Source of the DNA: Parachlorella kessleri
Lineage: Eukaryota > Chlorophyta > Trebouxiophyceae > Chlorellales > Chlorellaceae
DNA: 43,745 bases
Direction: 5' to 3'
Assembly: GCA_001598975.1 (NCBI GenBank)
Contig: BBXU01000649.1
Span: 1 to 43,745 of the forward strand
Shown here: positions 10,334-21,593 of the stretch, piece by piece
How the letters are laid out: the number at the start of each line of letters is the position of its first letter
Numbering within the stretch: position 1 is the first letter of the stretch
Notes under the pieces: generated by a model
The model's input: only the letters and a program-made list of their open reading frames with translations
The model's database searches: none
What the model was told of the DNA's origin: nothing
Position numbers and translations under genes: made by a program

Positions 10334-11470
10334 ATGCAAACTGTGGCTTCGCAACTGTGTGGCCCATACACGGCCGTCGCGAAAGTTCCAAAACAACAAG
10401 TTGGCTTCCCTGCCAGGGCTAGGGCGGTCCGTGGACTTCAGAGGCGCCGCAGGATCAGCGTCATGGCTGGAGGAGCGTCAGGCAGCAACGGGACGGAAGC
10501 AGCCGCCAAGTATGGCTGGGAGCTGGAACAGAAGCCTGACTGGAGTAGCGACCCTAAAGTGAAGGAGCTTCCAGTTGCTTCTATCAGGCGGCCGCTGCAA
10601 ATGACACGTAGCAACGGCAAGTGTGGGCCTGGCTGTTCCGCTCAGGGATGTTGCTGACATGGCAGTCCAGCGTTGGTACGGGACATCAAAACCTGGAGCA
10701 CCAGGCGGGTGACTAACTGCCGACAGCTGCCGTTAACAGCTGCCCTTATTTTTGGCTGCAGATCAAGACAAAGTTGCGGCTCTGATGAAGAGCATTGAAG
10801 AGGTTGGACTGCATGAACCGGTAAGCTGGCTGGCTGGTAATATTGTCAAGCAAGCAGCTGCTGGCTGATTGCAGCCCCCCGGGAACCGCCACAGCTGCCA
10901 CACTGACTGCTTTTGCCTGTCTCTTCTGCAGATTGACATCCTGGAGGTGGACGGGCAGTACTATGGGTTCTCAGGTAGGCGAGGGAGGATGTGGGCGACA
11001 GGAAACAGGGCGCAGTTGGCAGGGTAGCTGCTAGTCGCCATCCCTGGGGCCCTATCTCACTGCTGGCTTCTCCATTGTTCCGAGACGCCCTGTTTGCTGA
11101 CCATGTCAGCTGCAGCTGTTCCTGTGGCACTGTGGTAGCTGGAAAGCCGTGCATCAGCCTGGCCTGCTGTGCTGTGCAGGGTGCCACAGGTTTGAGGCTC
11201 ACCAGCGGCTGGGCAAGGAGACCATACTCTGTCGAGTGCGGAAGGCCAATAAGCAGGCCCTGAAGTGAGTGTTGGCAAGTGTTACTCTAGTGGTGGTTAG
11301 GGTGCCCAACGGGAGCTGTTGCTTATGCGGCGCTGGTGTGCCTGTGCGACCGCCCTCTTGATGCTGTTTGCTGGGTGCCTTGGAGGCCTGGCTGGATGCA
11401 GTTTTTAACCTTAGCCAGAGTTACCGACGGTGGTAATGGCGTGTGCGCCTGCAGGTTTCATATGATGTGA
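10334..11470 (+). CDS. SRX: Sulfiredoxin, probably plastid-targeted
   Basis: Predicted exons: 10334-10616, 10762-10820, 10932-10974, 11180-11264 and 11455-11470; 161 residues. The core is complete: VKELPVASIRRPL, TRSND, DKVAALMKSIEEVGLHEP, IDILEVDGQYYGFSGCHRFEAHQRLG and RKANKQALKFHMM at the end. The FSGCHR motif carries the catalytic cysteine (Cys130). Sulfiredoxin uses ATP to reduce the sulfinic-acid form of 2-Cys peroxiredoxins. About 65 residues precede the core; the first 45 are basic, with hydroxylated residues and almost no acidic ones, as in a chloroplast transit peptide. Intron 1 starts with GC (G|GCAAGT), the only junction keeping the frame from TRSN to DQDK; the other introns are GT-AG. 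The last exon carries only five codons plus the stop. Confidence 0.95.
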
Positions 11471-12574
11471 AAAGGACACAACTGTGGTCATAAATGTGCG
11501 CCGGGACCCAGAATGGGCCCACGGCGGTCCAGAATAGCGCTGTGTTGACTTTGTGGGAGGGTTGTTTGAGGAGCAAGCAGGTATTCAGCGGAGGACGACT
11601 ACATCACGAACAGTTTCCTCCTGTACAAGAATGGGTTTACGATGTCACCGGTGGACCAATGCTGCCAGAACCCATGCCAATTACTTGATATTTTGCTGTG
11701 CTCGCCTATGATGCTTGAGCAATTGCCTAAGAACTGGCTGTGACGGAATTGCTTTGTTACTCCAATTGAAACTCAACCTTCCTGTGTCTCTAGTAGGCAA
11801 ACCTCGGCCCGGGGCCTCATGGACACATTATTAAATGCAGCTGTGGTGGCACTTTATGGGTTTGTCTGGTCCTCTGGTATTTGGATGTATTGGATTTGGC
11901 TTTCCAATGTTGGAAACTATGCTTTCCAGGTGGGATGTATGATCAGTCATTACCTTTGCAATCAACATGTCAAGCCTTACAAACACATTGCAGATAGCTA
12001 CATGCGAACCAAGTCCCATCATGTGCCCGGAGCAGCACACCGTCGTATAAAACTGCAACCAATGTCACACTGCATGCCGGCTAGGGTTTATAAGAGAACT
12101 ACTGGCTCAGAACTCAGGCAAGACTCAGGTTCATTCTGCATCCAGCCCTGTCCATCCCGTCCAGTCCAGTCCAGCCCAGCTCTACTCCCTGTTCGCACTA
12201 CCCGCCACCCATACTAATATTGGGCACCGATTGGCAGCTAGCAAGCATATGACTACGCCCTCTCCCTGCAGCTTCAGTCGTTCGGGAGCTTCCTCAGACA
12301 CGTTCGTTCAAAAGGGGTAGGTGTCAAGAACAAACCGTCATCTCTGAGATATCTACAGTGCTGCTCCGCACTTGCCATCCATGCATTAAATGTCACAGAG
12401 TAACAGCACAGTGCACCAGCACGGCGCACCAGTAAGCCCCTACCAGGACAGGCGCTCTCATGCTTCTCACGTTCATCACAACCCCTGCTATTCACCAGCG
12501 ATTTCAAGCTGCTCTCATACTGATCAGCTCCACAAAGCGCCACGCTTGCGTGAGCAGCGCCAGCAATGTCAGCC
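11471..12574. other. Convergent intergenic region, sulfiredoxin / ABM-domain gene
   Basis: About 1.1 kb between two convergent stop codons. It contains an open + strand frame at 11819-12217 starting with a hydrophobic MDTLLNAAVVALYGFVW, but there is no domain, supporting exon or codon bias resembling neighbours, so I do not call it a gene. A short CCAGT-like repeat lies near 12155-12178. Otherwise nothing recognisable. Confidence 0.45.
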
Positions 12575-14694
12575 TCACTTCTTGTCCTTCTTATTGTTCT
12601 TCAGCCACGGCAGCTTGAATGTCAGGCCCCAGCTGTCCTTCCGCTCCCCCGGCTCCTCCTCAATGTTGGCTGCAGGGGCGGGTGCAGACACACAGGCAGC
12701 GGTCAAACAAGCAGACGCTATATTGATGTGGGTTTGTCTTCTGGCTTTCTTGCTAAGGTGGCTGCAGCCTCTGCTATGCCTCCACTTGAAATAGTACATA
12801 CGGCAGTAAGAATATTCCACGGTGGACATCGACTGAATGGGAAACCAGTATGGAACCCTGCATACTTGTTCGTTAAGAAGAGCTGTGGCGTGGAATTGTG
12901 ACGTGGGCCCCGCCCGGCCCCGCCCTCCCTACCCTGCTCAACGGCAGCCCCTCACAGGATGGGTCACGCCCCCATCTCCCCCAGATCCGCGGCACCCTGG
13001 CCACCTGGCGGCCAGCCCGACTTACTCAGGTCCACGGTGGCCGAGGTCTGCTTCATGGAGGCGCCTCCAGAGCTGCCGCTGGCGCCGGTGGCATCATCCA
13101 GGCCGCCCTCCCCCTTGGGGCCTGCACAGCACAGCAGGCCTAGCACGGGTGCTCACTGAGGGGACTTGTGCGCCTGAGGGCCGCACTGGGACCACTGGGG
13201 TCCTGGAGTGGGCCAGTGCTCCAACCAGCTCAAGCAGGCAAGAGCCTAGCCTGCTGACCTGCCCCTTACCTGGTATGCTGGCATGGCATCCGCCACAGCA
13301 GTTCGGGGCACAGAGGAAATATACAGCAAGCCCGTGCCTCTCACACACTTCCATCCAACGTCGCACATCTGGCAGCGCCCGCAACCCTCTGTCTTCCCAT
13401 CCCTCTCTCCATTGGTCACCGCGCACGCCCTCCCTCCACCCTCGCCGGGTCAGCAGCCATTCCCCGGGCTGGAGCAGCCTCCGGTGCTCCACCCCTTGTC
13501 GGGTAGACAGCCTCCAGGCACCCACGCACCTCCCTGCATCGCCGCGTTGCCCAGCTGCCCATCCCGCCACTCATACAGCGCCATGCCCACCGGCGCCTCC
13601 AGCAGGGGCTGCACCTGCAGGGGCGAGCAGGGTTTAGGGTTTAGGTCAGGGCTACTCTTCACCCTCAACAGGGGCTGCCCCTGCAGGGGCAGGGCAGGGC
13701 AGGCAGCGGGCGGGTAGAGCACCCTGTTGGCTGGGCTGCGGCCCCTTCCCAGGGCTGACGGCGGCAGTCGGCGGTCCCGAGGGCCCTGCTTTAGCGCCTC
13801 AGACAGCTAGCTAGCTAGCTGGTGGGTGAGTAGGCACTACCTAGTGGGGCGAGACGCCACGACGACCACGTGCACCAGCCAGGGCGCCTCGTCGCACCTT
13901 CTCCATGAACGACTTGAACTCTGGCGCGGTGTTGTGCCTGCCCAGGTGGGTGTTGGACTCGTACCGCTCCCAAAAGTGGAACACGTTCTTGTCCCAGTTG
14001 TCCTGGGAGCACTCGAAGGCATTGATGCCGCTGCCCCGATCCCGCATCCTGCAGCACATGGTACGCAGCAGACTGCTGGACGCCCAGCATGCAGGTGCGG
14101 GTGTCCCCAGCAGTGAGAGCGGGATCAAACACTGGGCCGTGCTGTGAGCGCTGCATCAGCATGGTAAGTTCTTAGTGGCATGCACCACCGTCATAATGGC
14201 ATCTCCCACTCCACCTGTCATGGGAGAACTCTACAAGGGTCTTGCATAGCTTGGCCACCTGGTCTTCCTTGCCAGGCTTCACCACCAGCGTCTTGCTGCA
14301 GGCGCAGGAGACGAACAGAGAGCTGGGCCGCTAGGGGGCTTACAACGGCACAGCGCAGTGCCTGTCGGGCAGGGCAGTGCTGCTCTCGGCTATATCAAGC
14401 GTCCAAGCTGCATGGGGTACACGCTGCATAGGCCCACCGCCTGCGGCCCTGGGGCTGCTTGGCAAACCCCAAGCTGGCAAAATCTTTCTCTCACCTGCAC
14501 ACCACGTTTTTCACGGCCGCCTTCTTCACTGCCGCAACTATCTGCAGCCTGCCTCTGGACGGGCAGGGCGATGGTGCTGCTTTAGTGAACGGCCGCCGGC
14601 GCACAAAACTTGCTGCAGCATGCTGCCGCAAGGCTGCATGCTTTGGCTGTGCGGCGGTGGGTTGTGAGATGATGGCAGCGGCAATCCCTGCCAT
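12575..14694 (-). CDS. Plastid-targeted antibiotic-biosynthesis-monooxygenase (ABM) domain protein
   Basis: Predicted exons in transcript order: 14694-14495, 14295-14215, 14048-13898, 13614-13530, 13121-13026 and 12669-12575; 235 residues. The start chosen (MAGIAAAIISQPTAAQ) gives an Ala/Ser/Arg-rich transit-peptide-like leader of about 50 residues; an in-frame ATG also exists at 14790. The domain begins with KKAAVKNVVCSKTLVVKPG, continues with KLCKTLVEFSHDR, INAFECSQDNWDKNVFHFWE, RYESNTHLGRHNTAPEFKSF, and QPLLEAPVGMALYEWRDGQL. This is the dimeric alpha-beta barrel pattern (VFHFWERYES, then an F..F helix) of the ABM superfamily. A Gly/Ser linker and a basic C terminus (LPWLKNNKKDKK) follow. 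Family members are cofactor-free monooxygenases, heme-degrading or stress-related proteins; the substrate here cannot be told. The name reflects fold, not evidence of antibiotic synthesis. Confidence 0.88.
13629..13645. repeat. Short telomere-like TTTAGGG pair
   Basis: AGGGTTTAGGGTTTAGG contains about two copies of the plant/Chlorella-type telomere unit inside an intron of the ABM-domain gene. Two copies are too few to infer a telomeric insertion. Confidence 0.6.
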
Positions 14695-14949
14695 GCCTAG
14701 TTGAAGCCCTTGCTGCTCAAAGCAAGCTCGTAAGCTCGCTGTAGAACACAAATGGCTTTCCTTGCTTCCGTCAATTACAAACTTGCGCATAAAGTTTCGA
14801 GCCCAAGGATAGGCTTCCGCTGCCACGTAGGATGCCCTCAGCTTGCGCTCGAACTGTCAAAGGACTTACCTCACTCCGGTGTGGTCGCCTGGGCTGTCCT
14901 TCTCTATGTGCGGAGCTAGCTCTCTTTGATACAACCCAAAGAACCGATG
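14695..14949. promoter_or_regulatory. Compact divergent promoter, ABM-domain gene / RAP-domain gene
   Basis: Only about 255 bases separate the preferred start of the - strand ABM gene from the candidate start of the + strand RAP gene; both products are predicted to be organelle-targeted. The right border is uncertain because the RAP gene's first exon is not fixed. Confidence 0.45.
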
Positions 14950-17900
14950 AGTGGCCTCCGTCTCTTGGCGAGGTCCAAGGCAACCGTGAACATAGCTGCC
15001 TGGTCAACACCCCTGTCCTCTTTATCATCTGCAGCAGGTTCGGCCTCCAACTGTTTGAGACACGTATCAAGTTGCGCTTCTGCTACGGTTTGGTGGCGCC
15101 TTGCACAAGGCTGCTGCTGTGCCCACACAGTGAGCCACAGTTTTGCCACAACCTCGCCAGTGGTACTGCTGTTTTGTGCCTCCTGCAGAACATCGCACCC
15201 AGCAGGACCCAGGGGGTGCATGGTCAGCCGCCGCTGCGGCCGCGGCCACCGCAGCAGGCGCAGCAGCTGGGGCCGTGGCTCTGCTGCCGCCTGTGGAGGC
15301 CCGCTGCGAGCCAGCGCTGCCACCCTTGGCTGCCAGGAGCAGCGTCATTGTTGGCAGCCCTTTGGAGGGAGGCAGGGGAACAGGAGGCAGCTCCTGGGTG
15401 CCAGGCTGGCTCAGCCTGAGCTGGCTGTGGGGCGGGGGCAGGAGGCTGCATGCAGATAACCGATTTCTGGGTGCCATCAGGAAGGACCCTCGGGTGGGTG
15501 GTGGGTGGGTCCCCGCGTGTAGATTCAGGGAGCAGTGTGTCTGACAGGCAAGGCTCAGGTTTATGTTGTGTGGTTATTGGTTATGATTATTGTGTCTCAT
15601 CGTTGCCGGCAAGAAGCATAGTACACTTGCTAGCGCCCTGTGTACCAGTCTGGCCGGCCCCAGGTGTGCTTCATCCCTCTTATCACATGCATGTGAATGT
15701 ACCCTACCCCACACCCGTGCGCTGGCAGAGTCTCTGGAAGCCATCCATTGCCATGCACATGCAAGCACTTGCCCTGCCGCAGGTGGCAGTCGTTCTGGCC
15801 TACGCCCTGCCCTCGCTCTCCCTTTCTTTTGGCTTTGTGCCCACAAGGGATGACCTGGACGCTGCAGCAGCCCTGGTGGAGCCCTCCCTGGGCAGCCTCC
15901 GGCCCTGGGAGCTGGCCATTCTCCTGTGGGGGGCTGCCAGGCTTGGCTACCACCCAGGCCGCAGCATGATGGAGGCACGTCGTGCTGCTGCTGCTGCTGC
16001 TGGATGTGCCCGGTGGTGTGTTTTGATGAAGTTAGCTAGGGGGCTGGTCAGCTTGGCCACATGTTGGCGCTGCCCTGGGTCCCACCCTTTTGTGCTTTAG
16101 CTCCCCTTGCTCTCAGTATCAGCAGTACCCTACCCCCCGCCTTGGTACTTCTATAGAGACATGCCGGCCACCAGGCGACTACCCCCACCGCGGTACCACC
16201 GCGCATGCTGCCAGGCGGTCAAGCCGTGACTTTGATATACTTCTCTGGCAAGAGTTGCCACCAGCCCAGCCCCTGAGCCTCTCACCCCAGGAAACCGCAA
16301 GGACAGCACAACACAGGCTGCCTACACTCCCAAGTTGTGTGCGTCACAGGTAGCCAGCCGGCCGTGGGAGCCGCCGGGGCTGCGCACAATACGACGCTGT
16401 CTGGCTCTCCCCCATATGACTGCAGGTGGCGAAGAGGAGGCTAGGGGAAGCCCTTCAAGAGCAGCCAGGCGGCCCTGGGAGCTTGTCACCCCAGGAGGCG
16501 GCCATGGCTGCTTGGTCCCTGGCAGCCATGGCGGAGCTGAGCCCTGAGCTATGGGCCGCTGCCTGCCGCTACCTCAGCAGGTGCCCGGCGGAGGCGCTGG
16601 ACGAGGTAGGGTAGGCATGCGGGGGAGCTGTATGTATTAGGGTTAGAGATTAGCAGGGGGGTTTATGACCTCTTATCTGGGCAGTGTCAGGGAGGTGAAT
16701 AGGAGGGGAGAGAAGCTGTCAGACTTCAGGGGAGGATAGGGACAGCAAAATAGACCTAGGGGTCTGGGCCCTGACTTATCCATCAGCTGGAGGCGGATTC
16801 AACCTGGCACCCCATCCGGCCAGCTGCTACATACCTGGTGGGGGTACCCATTGATATCCCAAAGTGCTCAGGGTCCCTCACTGCCTGGCAGGTTGCCAGT
16901 AGATGTCCCGGCCCGCATGTGAGTCCTCGCCCACCGTATGCGTCGTGCTGTCCCCTTCTTGTGTAACAGGTCGCCCTCATACACCTCTACCAAGCGGCGC
17001 TGTTTGCATCTCCCCACAGAGCAGCCCTGCAGCAGGCAGCAGCCCCAGCGGGCTCAGCAGCCGCCGTTCCAGCTACAACCACCGCCCACCTGCCCACGCT
17101 GCGGTCAACGTCAGATGAGGTGAGGTGGGGGCCCGCGTACTGACCTTTCTACACGCTGGGCATGCCCTAGGCTGCCACACATGTCTTGGATAGTGACTCC
17201 AGCAATTCCCCAGACCCTGCGTAGGGGTCGTAGGTGTTCACTGTCCTAGTGCCCGATTCGCACGAAATGCACGGAGTGGACTGCAAGTCCTTGCTTCTCT
17301 TCTTTGTGCTCCCACAGGTGCGGGCAACACTGGCAGCGGGCGGACTCCCACTTCCGCTCATCAACAGGTTTGTCCCGCCTTTCCGACAGTCTAGCCGACT
17401 GGGACAGGGGTGCCCCAATTGCGCACGACAAGCAAGCAGCCTACAGCGCATGCAATGTGCCGCGGCCCCTTTTGAACACCTTTCAGCACCTTGGTACACG
17501 GCCTTATAGTGCCAGTCCGACGCGGTATGGCCACCTGCAACAAAGCTTGTCAGCAGTATCTGACTATGTATGCGAAGGCCTCGACGGTCGCTTGTGATAG
17601 GGTGGGTGCATCCAATGGGTCATCAGGCATAGCGGTGGCCCTTGACCTCAGGGCAGAACCTTCCTGCTGTGTAGGTGTGAGCAGGAGTATAAGGCAGCGG
17701 CGAGCCAGCCTGGGTTTGACGGGCCCTCACTAATCGAGCTGGCCATGCTGCGCATGCTGGTGCACCTGCACCAGGTAAGTGGGAGACCCCCACGCAGCCC
17801 CTCAGGACAACGGTGCTGGTAATTAAGACATGGCAGAGGTGGTGGGGCCCTCAGTGGCTGAGTCTATGGGTGTGAGGCTCGCCGGTCCCTCCGGTCAACA

Positions 17901-19942
17901 ATTGTACCTGTGGCCCCTTCGGCCCATGATTTTCTGCGAGAGGGGTAACTCAAGGGGTAACACCACAGGGCAGGAGTGTTGCCCCTCATTGCACCCGCAG
18001 GAGGGCGCAAGTGCTGGCGGCGAGGGCGCAGCCTACTCTGACTTTTTCCAAGACGTGGGGCTGATGGATGTGCAGCGGGCACGGCAGCTGCTGGACGACC
18101 CCTACTTGCTGACGAAGTTCAAGGTGCATGCTGACATGGCAACGGTGCCTTACGTGGTCGTGCTGGGGGAGGTGATGGGACGGTGGATGTCTTCAGGTAT
18201 GGTCAGCAGGACGCCCCGTGCGCGCCTGACTGCATGGGCGCAGCATCGACTGCAGTGTGCGGGGTTGGGACCACGTGTGCAGGCTCCTTTTGGTGGCGTG
18301 GTTGGTGGTGCAACTGCCGCGGCGGCTGGGTGCCAGCTGTGCATGCCTGTGCAGTACTATCCCTCCCCGCGAGCACTGCAGCACAATAACTATGCGAGAT
18401 AGCCCCGTTGCCGCGCAGCGAGAGATAGCGGACAAGCGGTCCCGCCAGAACAACTTCACGCGGCAGCTCGCGGATATCTCCCGCACGCTCACTGCGATGG
18501 GGCTGTACCATGTCACCCAGGTGGGCCCCGGCATGCATCATGGTGTGTGGGCTGCCGGCATGCCCGCTCAGTGGGTGTGTGAGCGGGCAGGTTTGCAGGG
18601 GCGGTGTTGAGAGGCCCACCAGGCCGGTGACCCATGTGGTGCCCCGTTGCAGGGAACCCCTGCCCCAACCCTGCCATGCCATACCGCCGGGTATCATGCA
18701 GCCGCTGCCGCCTTCAACACTACGAGCATGCGTCCGGTGCCACCTGCAACACCAGACACATGCTGCCATTTGCCCTGCTGCAGGCTGCCGTGGAGGACGG
18801 CCTGGTGCATGTGGACATTGCCCTGCCAGACTTCAAGATCGCGTTCTTCCTGGAGGGCGCTGTGAAGGCGGCGGGGGCAGCAGGCGCAGCGCGTGCGGGC
18901 CAGGAGGACGGGCTCCTGTCCGCCCTAGATGCTGAAGGGGTGGTGCTGAGCGGGTAAGGGGAGGTCCTGGGCGGCGGCTTTGGGAGGTCGGCAGTGCAGG
19001 TTTCCTGGCAATGACACGTGTCTGGCTGGGCTGGGCTGGGATGTGATTCATGAACCCTTCTTGGCCGCCGCGCATGATGACCCCAACCCTGTCGTTCTAG
19101 CTTGTGTCCTGATTGGCCCCGAGAGGTGGACACAGGACTGCTCAGCCGGGCCTCTATCTCCACCCCACAGTGAGAGTGGGATATGTGTATCGCAGGCAAC
19201 TCTCCTAGGCCACTTGATCTCACCCATCCTGCTGCTACAACCCCTGCGCTGGCCCCTTGGCTGCCAGCTGCCTGATCCTGTGCCGTTCCGGCAAGAGCGC
19301 AGGTATGTAGCAAACGAGACGCCCGGCAGCAAGGCGGCCAAGCTGCGCCTGCTGGAGCAACTGGGCTGGAAGGTTTTCACCGTCACCTGGGTCGAAAGGT
19401 GGGCACGGCGCTAGGGTTCAGGGCAACGGTGCTACCACCCGCGTGCGCAGCCCTTGGGTCTTGCCTGTGTTTGTGTACTGGTGGTGGGTGTGGCGCAGGA
19501 CATTCTGTGGACGGTGGGCAGGCAATGCACCCATCTGGGCTTCGCAACCAAATACCATCCCAAGCTGCCGCTGGTACGCCTCGTAGTCTGCTGGGTGTAT
19601 AGCCGTTGCAATGGACTAGCCAAGGCAGCATGGAATGCCCCTCTGGCCCTCGTTCCACGGCCCTGCCAGAGCACCACTCACTTGTCGAGATTTTCTCCTC
19701 CTGCGGCGGGTCCCTGACACGTGCTTTGCACTGCCTGGGTATTTCCCTGCAGCACCAAGGACGACCGGGCCAAACGTGCTGCACTGCTGGCGCTGCTGGA
19801 CCGCGCTGGGCGTGACGCGCTGATGCGGGGGCGAGTCAGCAGCGCCCTGCATGGCGCGATGAGGGGCGCGGAGGAAAGCAAGCTGGGGAGGGACCGCTTC
19901 CAGACAGACTCAGCTGGGCAGTACATCACCCGTCAGCACTGA
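14950..19942 (+). CDS. RAP-domain protein with OPR-like helical repeats (organelle RNA metabolism)
   Basis: Supported exons: 15189-15493, 15783-15974, 16426-16605, 16970-17119, 17318-17367, 17675-17774, 18001-18123, 18419-18520, 18784-18953, 19303-19398 and 19753-19942, about 552 residues before the first exon is counted. Helical repeats resemble octotricopeptide/FASTK-like units: LRPWELAILLWGAARLGYHP and LSPQEAAMAAWSLAAMAELS. The C-terminal RAP domain reads VHVDIALPDFKIAFFLEG, then YVANETPGSKAAKLRLLEQL, GWKVFTVTWVE. Chlorophyte OPR/RAP proteins bind specific chloroplast or mitochondrial transcripts for maturation, stability or translation. The start is not settled: ATG 14950 opens a transit-like MSGLRLLARSKATVNIAAW, but its splice phase to exon 15189 is unresolved, and ATG 14832 is an alternative. 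The exon ending at 15974 keeps frame only with a GC donor (GAG|GCACGT). A 1.4-1.6 kb RNA-binding region with few repeats makes this a short member. Confidence 0.8.
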
Positions 19943-20266
19943 GGCCTGCTGCTGGGCAGACACCACAGTGCAGCAGGGCCAGCTTGCTGCTGGCGCTAGC
20001 TGCTAGCAGGGCCAGTATGGACTAAATGAGAATTGAGAGTTGCTGGGGTGGCGGAGTGGATGGCTCCTTCGTGCCTGTTCAGTGAGGGTCTAGTCTAGTC
20101 TAACAGCGTACCGCCACCTGACCATGCTGCCGTGAGTCCCCCAAATGGGGCCAACAAAAAGCCAGGATGTACTATGCCCACAAACCACAAGATCCAAGTA
20201 CCAATTCTTAATGGCATGCACCACCCCGTCCGGACGGGGAAACCAACAGAAAACACAACCAAAGGT

Positions 20267-20905
20267 CTATCCCACCAAGCTTCTCCATGTGTCCTTCATA
20301 GCACAAGCACTTAGCCAAATGAAGGCAACCCGCGAGCCGCCCCCAGGGTTCATTTTGTCCTGCTGCTGCCGTCTGGCCCCGCTCAGGTCTAGCTGCTTCA
20401 GATGCTCCTCATAGACCTGGGGTAGCAAGGGGTTGGCAAGCCGCCCCCGTCGCCCCACCCCCTCTGGCAGAGTGGCCCATAAGATGCACTTAGCTAAGCG
20501 CGACTCAGGCATACGCCCCAGGTGCCCAAGGAACCGCAACGACCGGCGCCGCCAGTGGACCACAACACTATCGAAGGGCTTGTCCTCCTGCCCACACCGC
20601 CTATACAACTCCTCATCACTGATGTGGTCCCTCCACCTCAACCCTAGCATCCGGCGCATGCAGCCCTTGACAAAGACCTCCAGACGGTGTTGCTGAGCGC
20701 AGGTCAGCGCCAGTGACTCACAGCCATACAGCACCACCGACAGCACTAGCACCTTGAACACAGTCAGCCTAGTGTGCAGCTTAATACACCGCTGGCTGAA
20801 GAAGGGACCCCACAACCTCCAAAACACAGCCGCACCAAGCGAACGCCGATAGCCTAGCTCAGTGTTCAGGTCAATGTTGTGTGTGAAGTGGCTGCCCCCA
20901 TGTGT
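20267..20905 (-). mobile_element. 5'-truncated LINE (non-LTR retrotransposon) remnant
   Basis: A - strand frame of about 210 codons, open from an in-frame stop near 20905 to a stop at 20267-20269, matches the C-terminal end of LINE reverse transcriptases: GSHFTHNIDLNTELGYRRS, KVLVLSVVLYGCESLALT, CMRRMLGLRWRDHISDEELY and HWRRRSLRFLGHLGRM. Endonuclease and the catalytic YxDD region are absent, as expected from 5' truncation during insertion. No poly-A tail or target-site duplication could be located. The intact frame suggests a fairly recent insertion, but it is not autonomous. Confidence 0.85.
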
Positions 20906-21593
20906 GGCTGCCCCTCAGTGAGGGTGCTGCCGGCAATAAGTGCGGCGCTGCTGGCCTCCTTGCTAGGACCTAGGAGGTGCCGGCAGGTTAGCCGTGGTGG
21001 ACCAGTTGCTGCGGTGCCCCGTATGCGTGTCGTGGTGGCTGTCTGCTCTCTAGTCAGATGGAGGTGCAGCGGCATGCATGCAACGCCTGCGGCCCAGCCA
21101 GATCTGTGCTGCAGGTTGCCTCAGGTCATAGAATGCAACTTGACAGGTATTGGACACGGTGACAGGGAATGCGAAGAATATTAATATTGTACATGGGGAG
21201 CGCTCACCACTGGGTCCACGTAGACCCAGTGCACAGCCTGTGCACAGGCTCTTCCCAACAGGCAACCAGTGTCAAAATCCCTACAGTTGCAGCCCCTATG
21301 TCCATCCAGGCCTGCAAGGCAACCACTGACTTTGCTGCAACAGTGTATGGATACAGGAATCCCTTTTATGGTACTTCACGTCCAGCGCGGGGTACCACTG
21401 GCGGGGGTACCCACGTGCGCTTCGCCCGCACATGCGTCACATGGGCAGGTTGCAAGGTCCCTTGTGATCTGCGCCAGGTTTTAGGAAGGAGATTGGACCC
21501 CGTGAGATATGCGCCATCATCTGTTCATCTCGGCCAGTTCTTGGCCACACTCCAGGTGTCAGGAAGTCCTCTTGATCGGCACTCCCTAACAAC
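20906..21593. other. Upstream region of the GFY transporter gene
   Basis: No gene is seen on either strand. It holds two adjacent inverted repeats (21209-21250) and the presumed promoter and 5' UTR of the transporter gene. Confidence 0.5.
21209..21250. repeat. Two adjacent perfect inverted repeats
   Basis: ACTGGGTC and GACCCAGT (21209-21216, 21223-21230) flank a 6-base loop. AGCCTGTGCACAGGCT (21235-21250) is a perfect 16-bp palindrome immediately after. Both lie about 350 bases before the transporter start codon. Confidence 0.8.

Noticed and set aside
11819..12217. 132-codon + strand frame with a hydrophobic start
   Set aside because: No domain, no splice support, no neighbouring exon; lies in a convergent intergenic region.
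12837..13637. Long + strand open frame (266 codons), Pro/Ser/Thr-rich
   Set aside because: It lies antisense to the ABM-domain gene, whose exons carry clear family motifs; the frame is a GC-composition shadow without any domain.
13629..13645. Interstitial telomere scar
   Set aside because: Only about two TTTAGGG units in an intron; too short to infer a chromosome fusion or repair event.
15067..15477. - strand Ala-rich frame opposite the first RAP-gene exon
   Set aside because: Low-complexity antisense shadow; the + strand exon leads in phase into OPR-like and RAP sequence.
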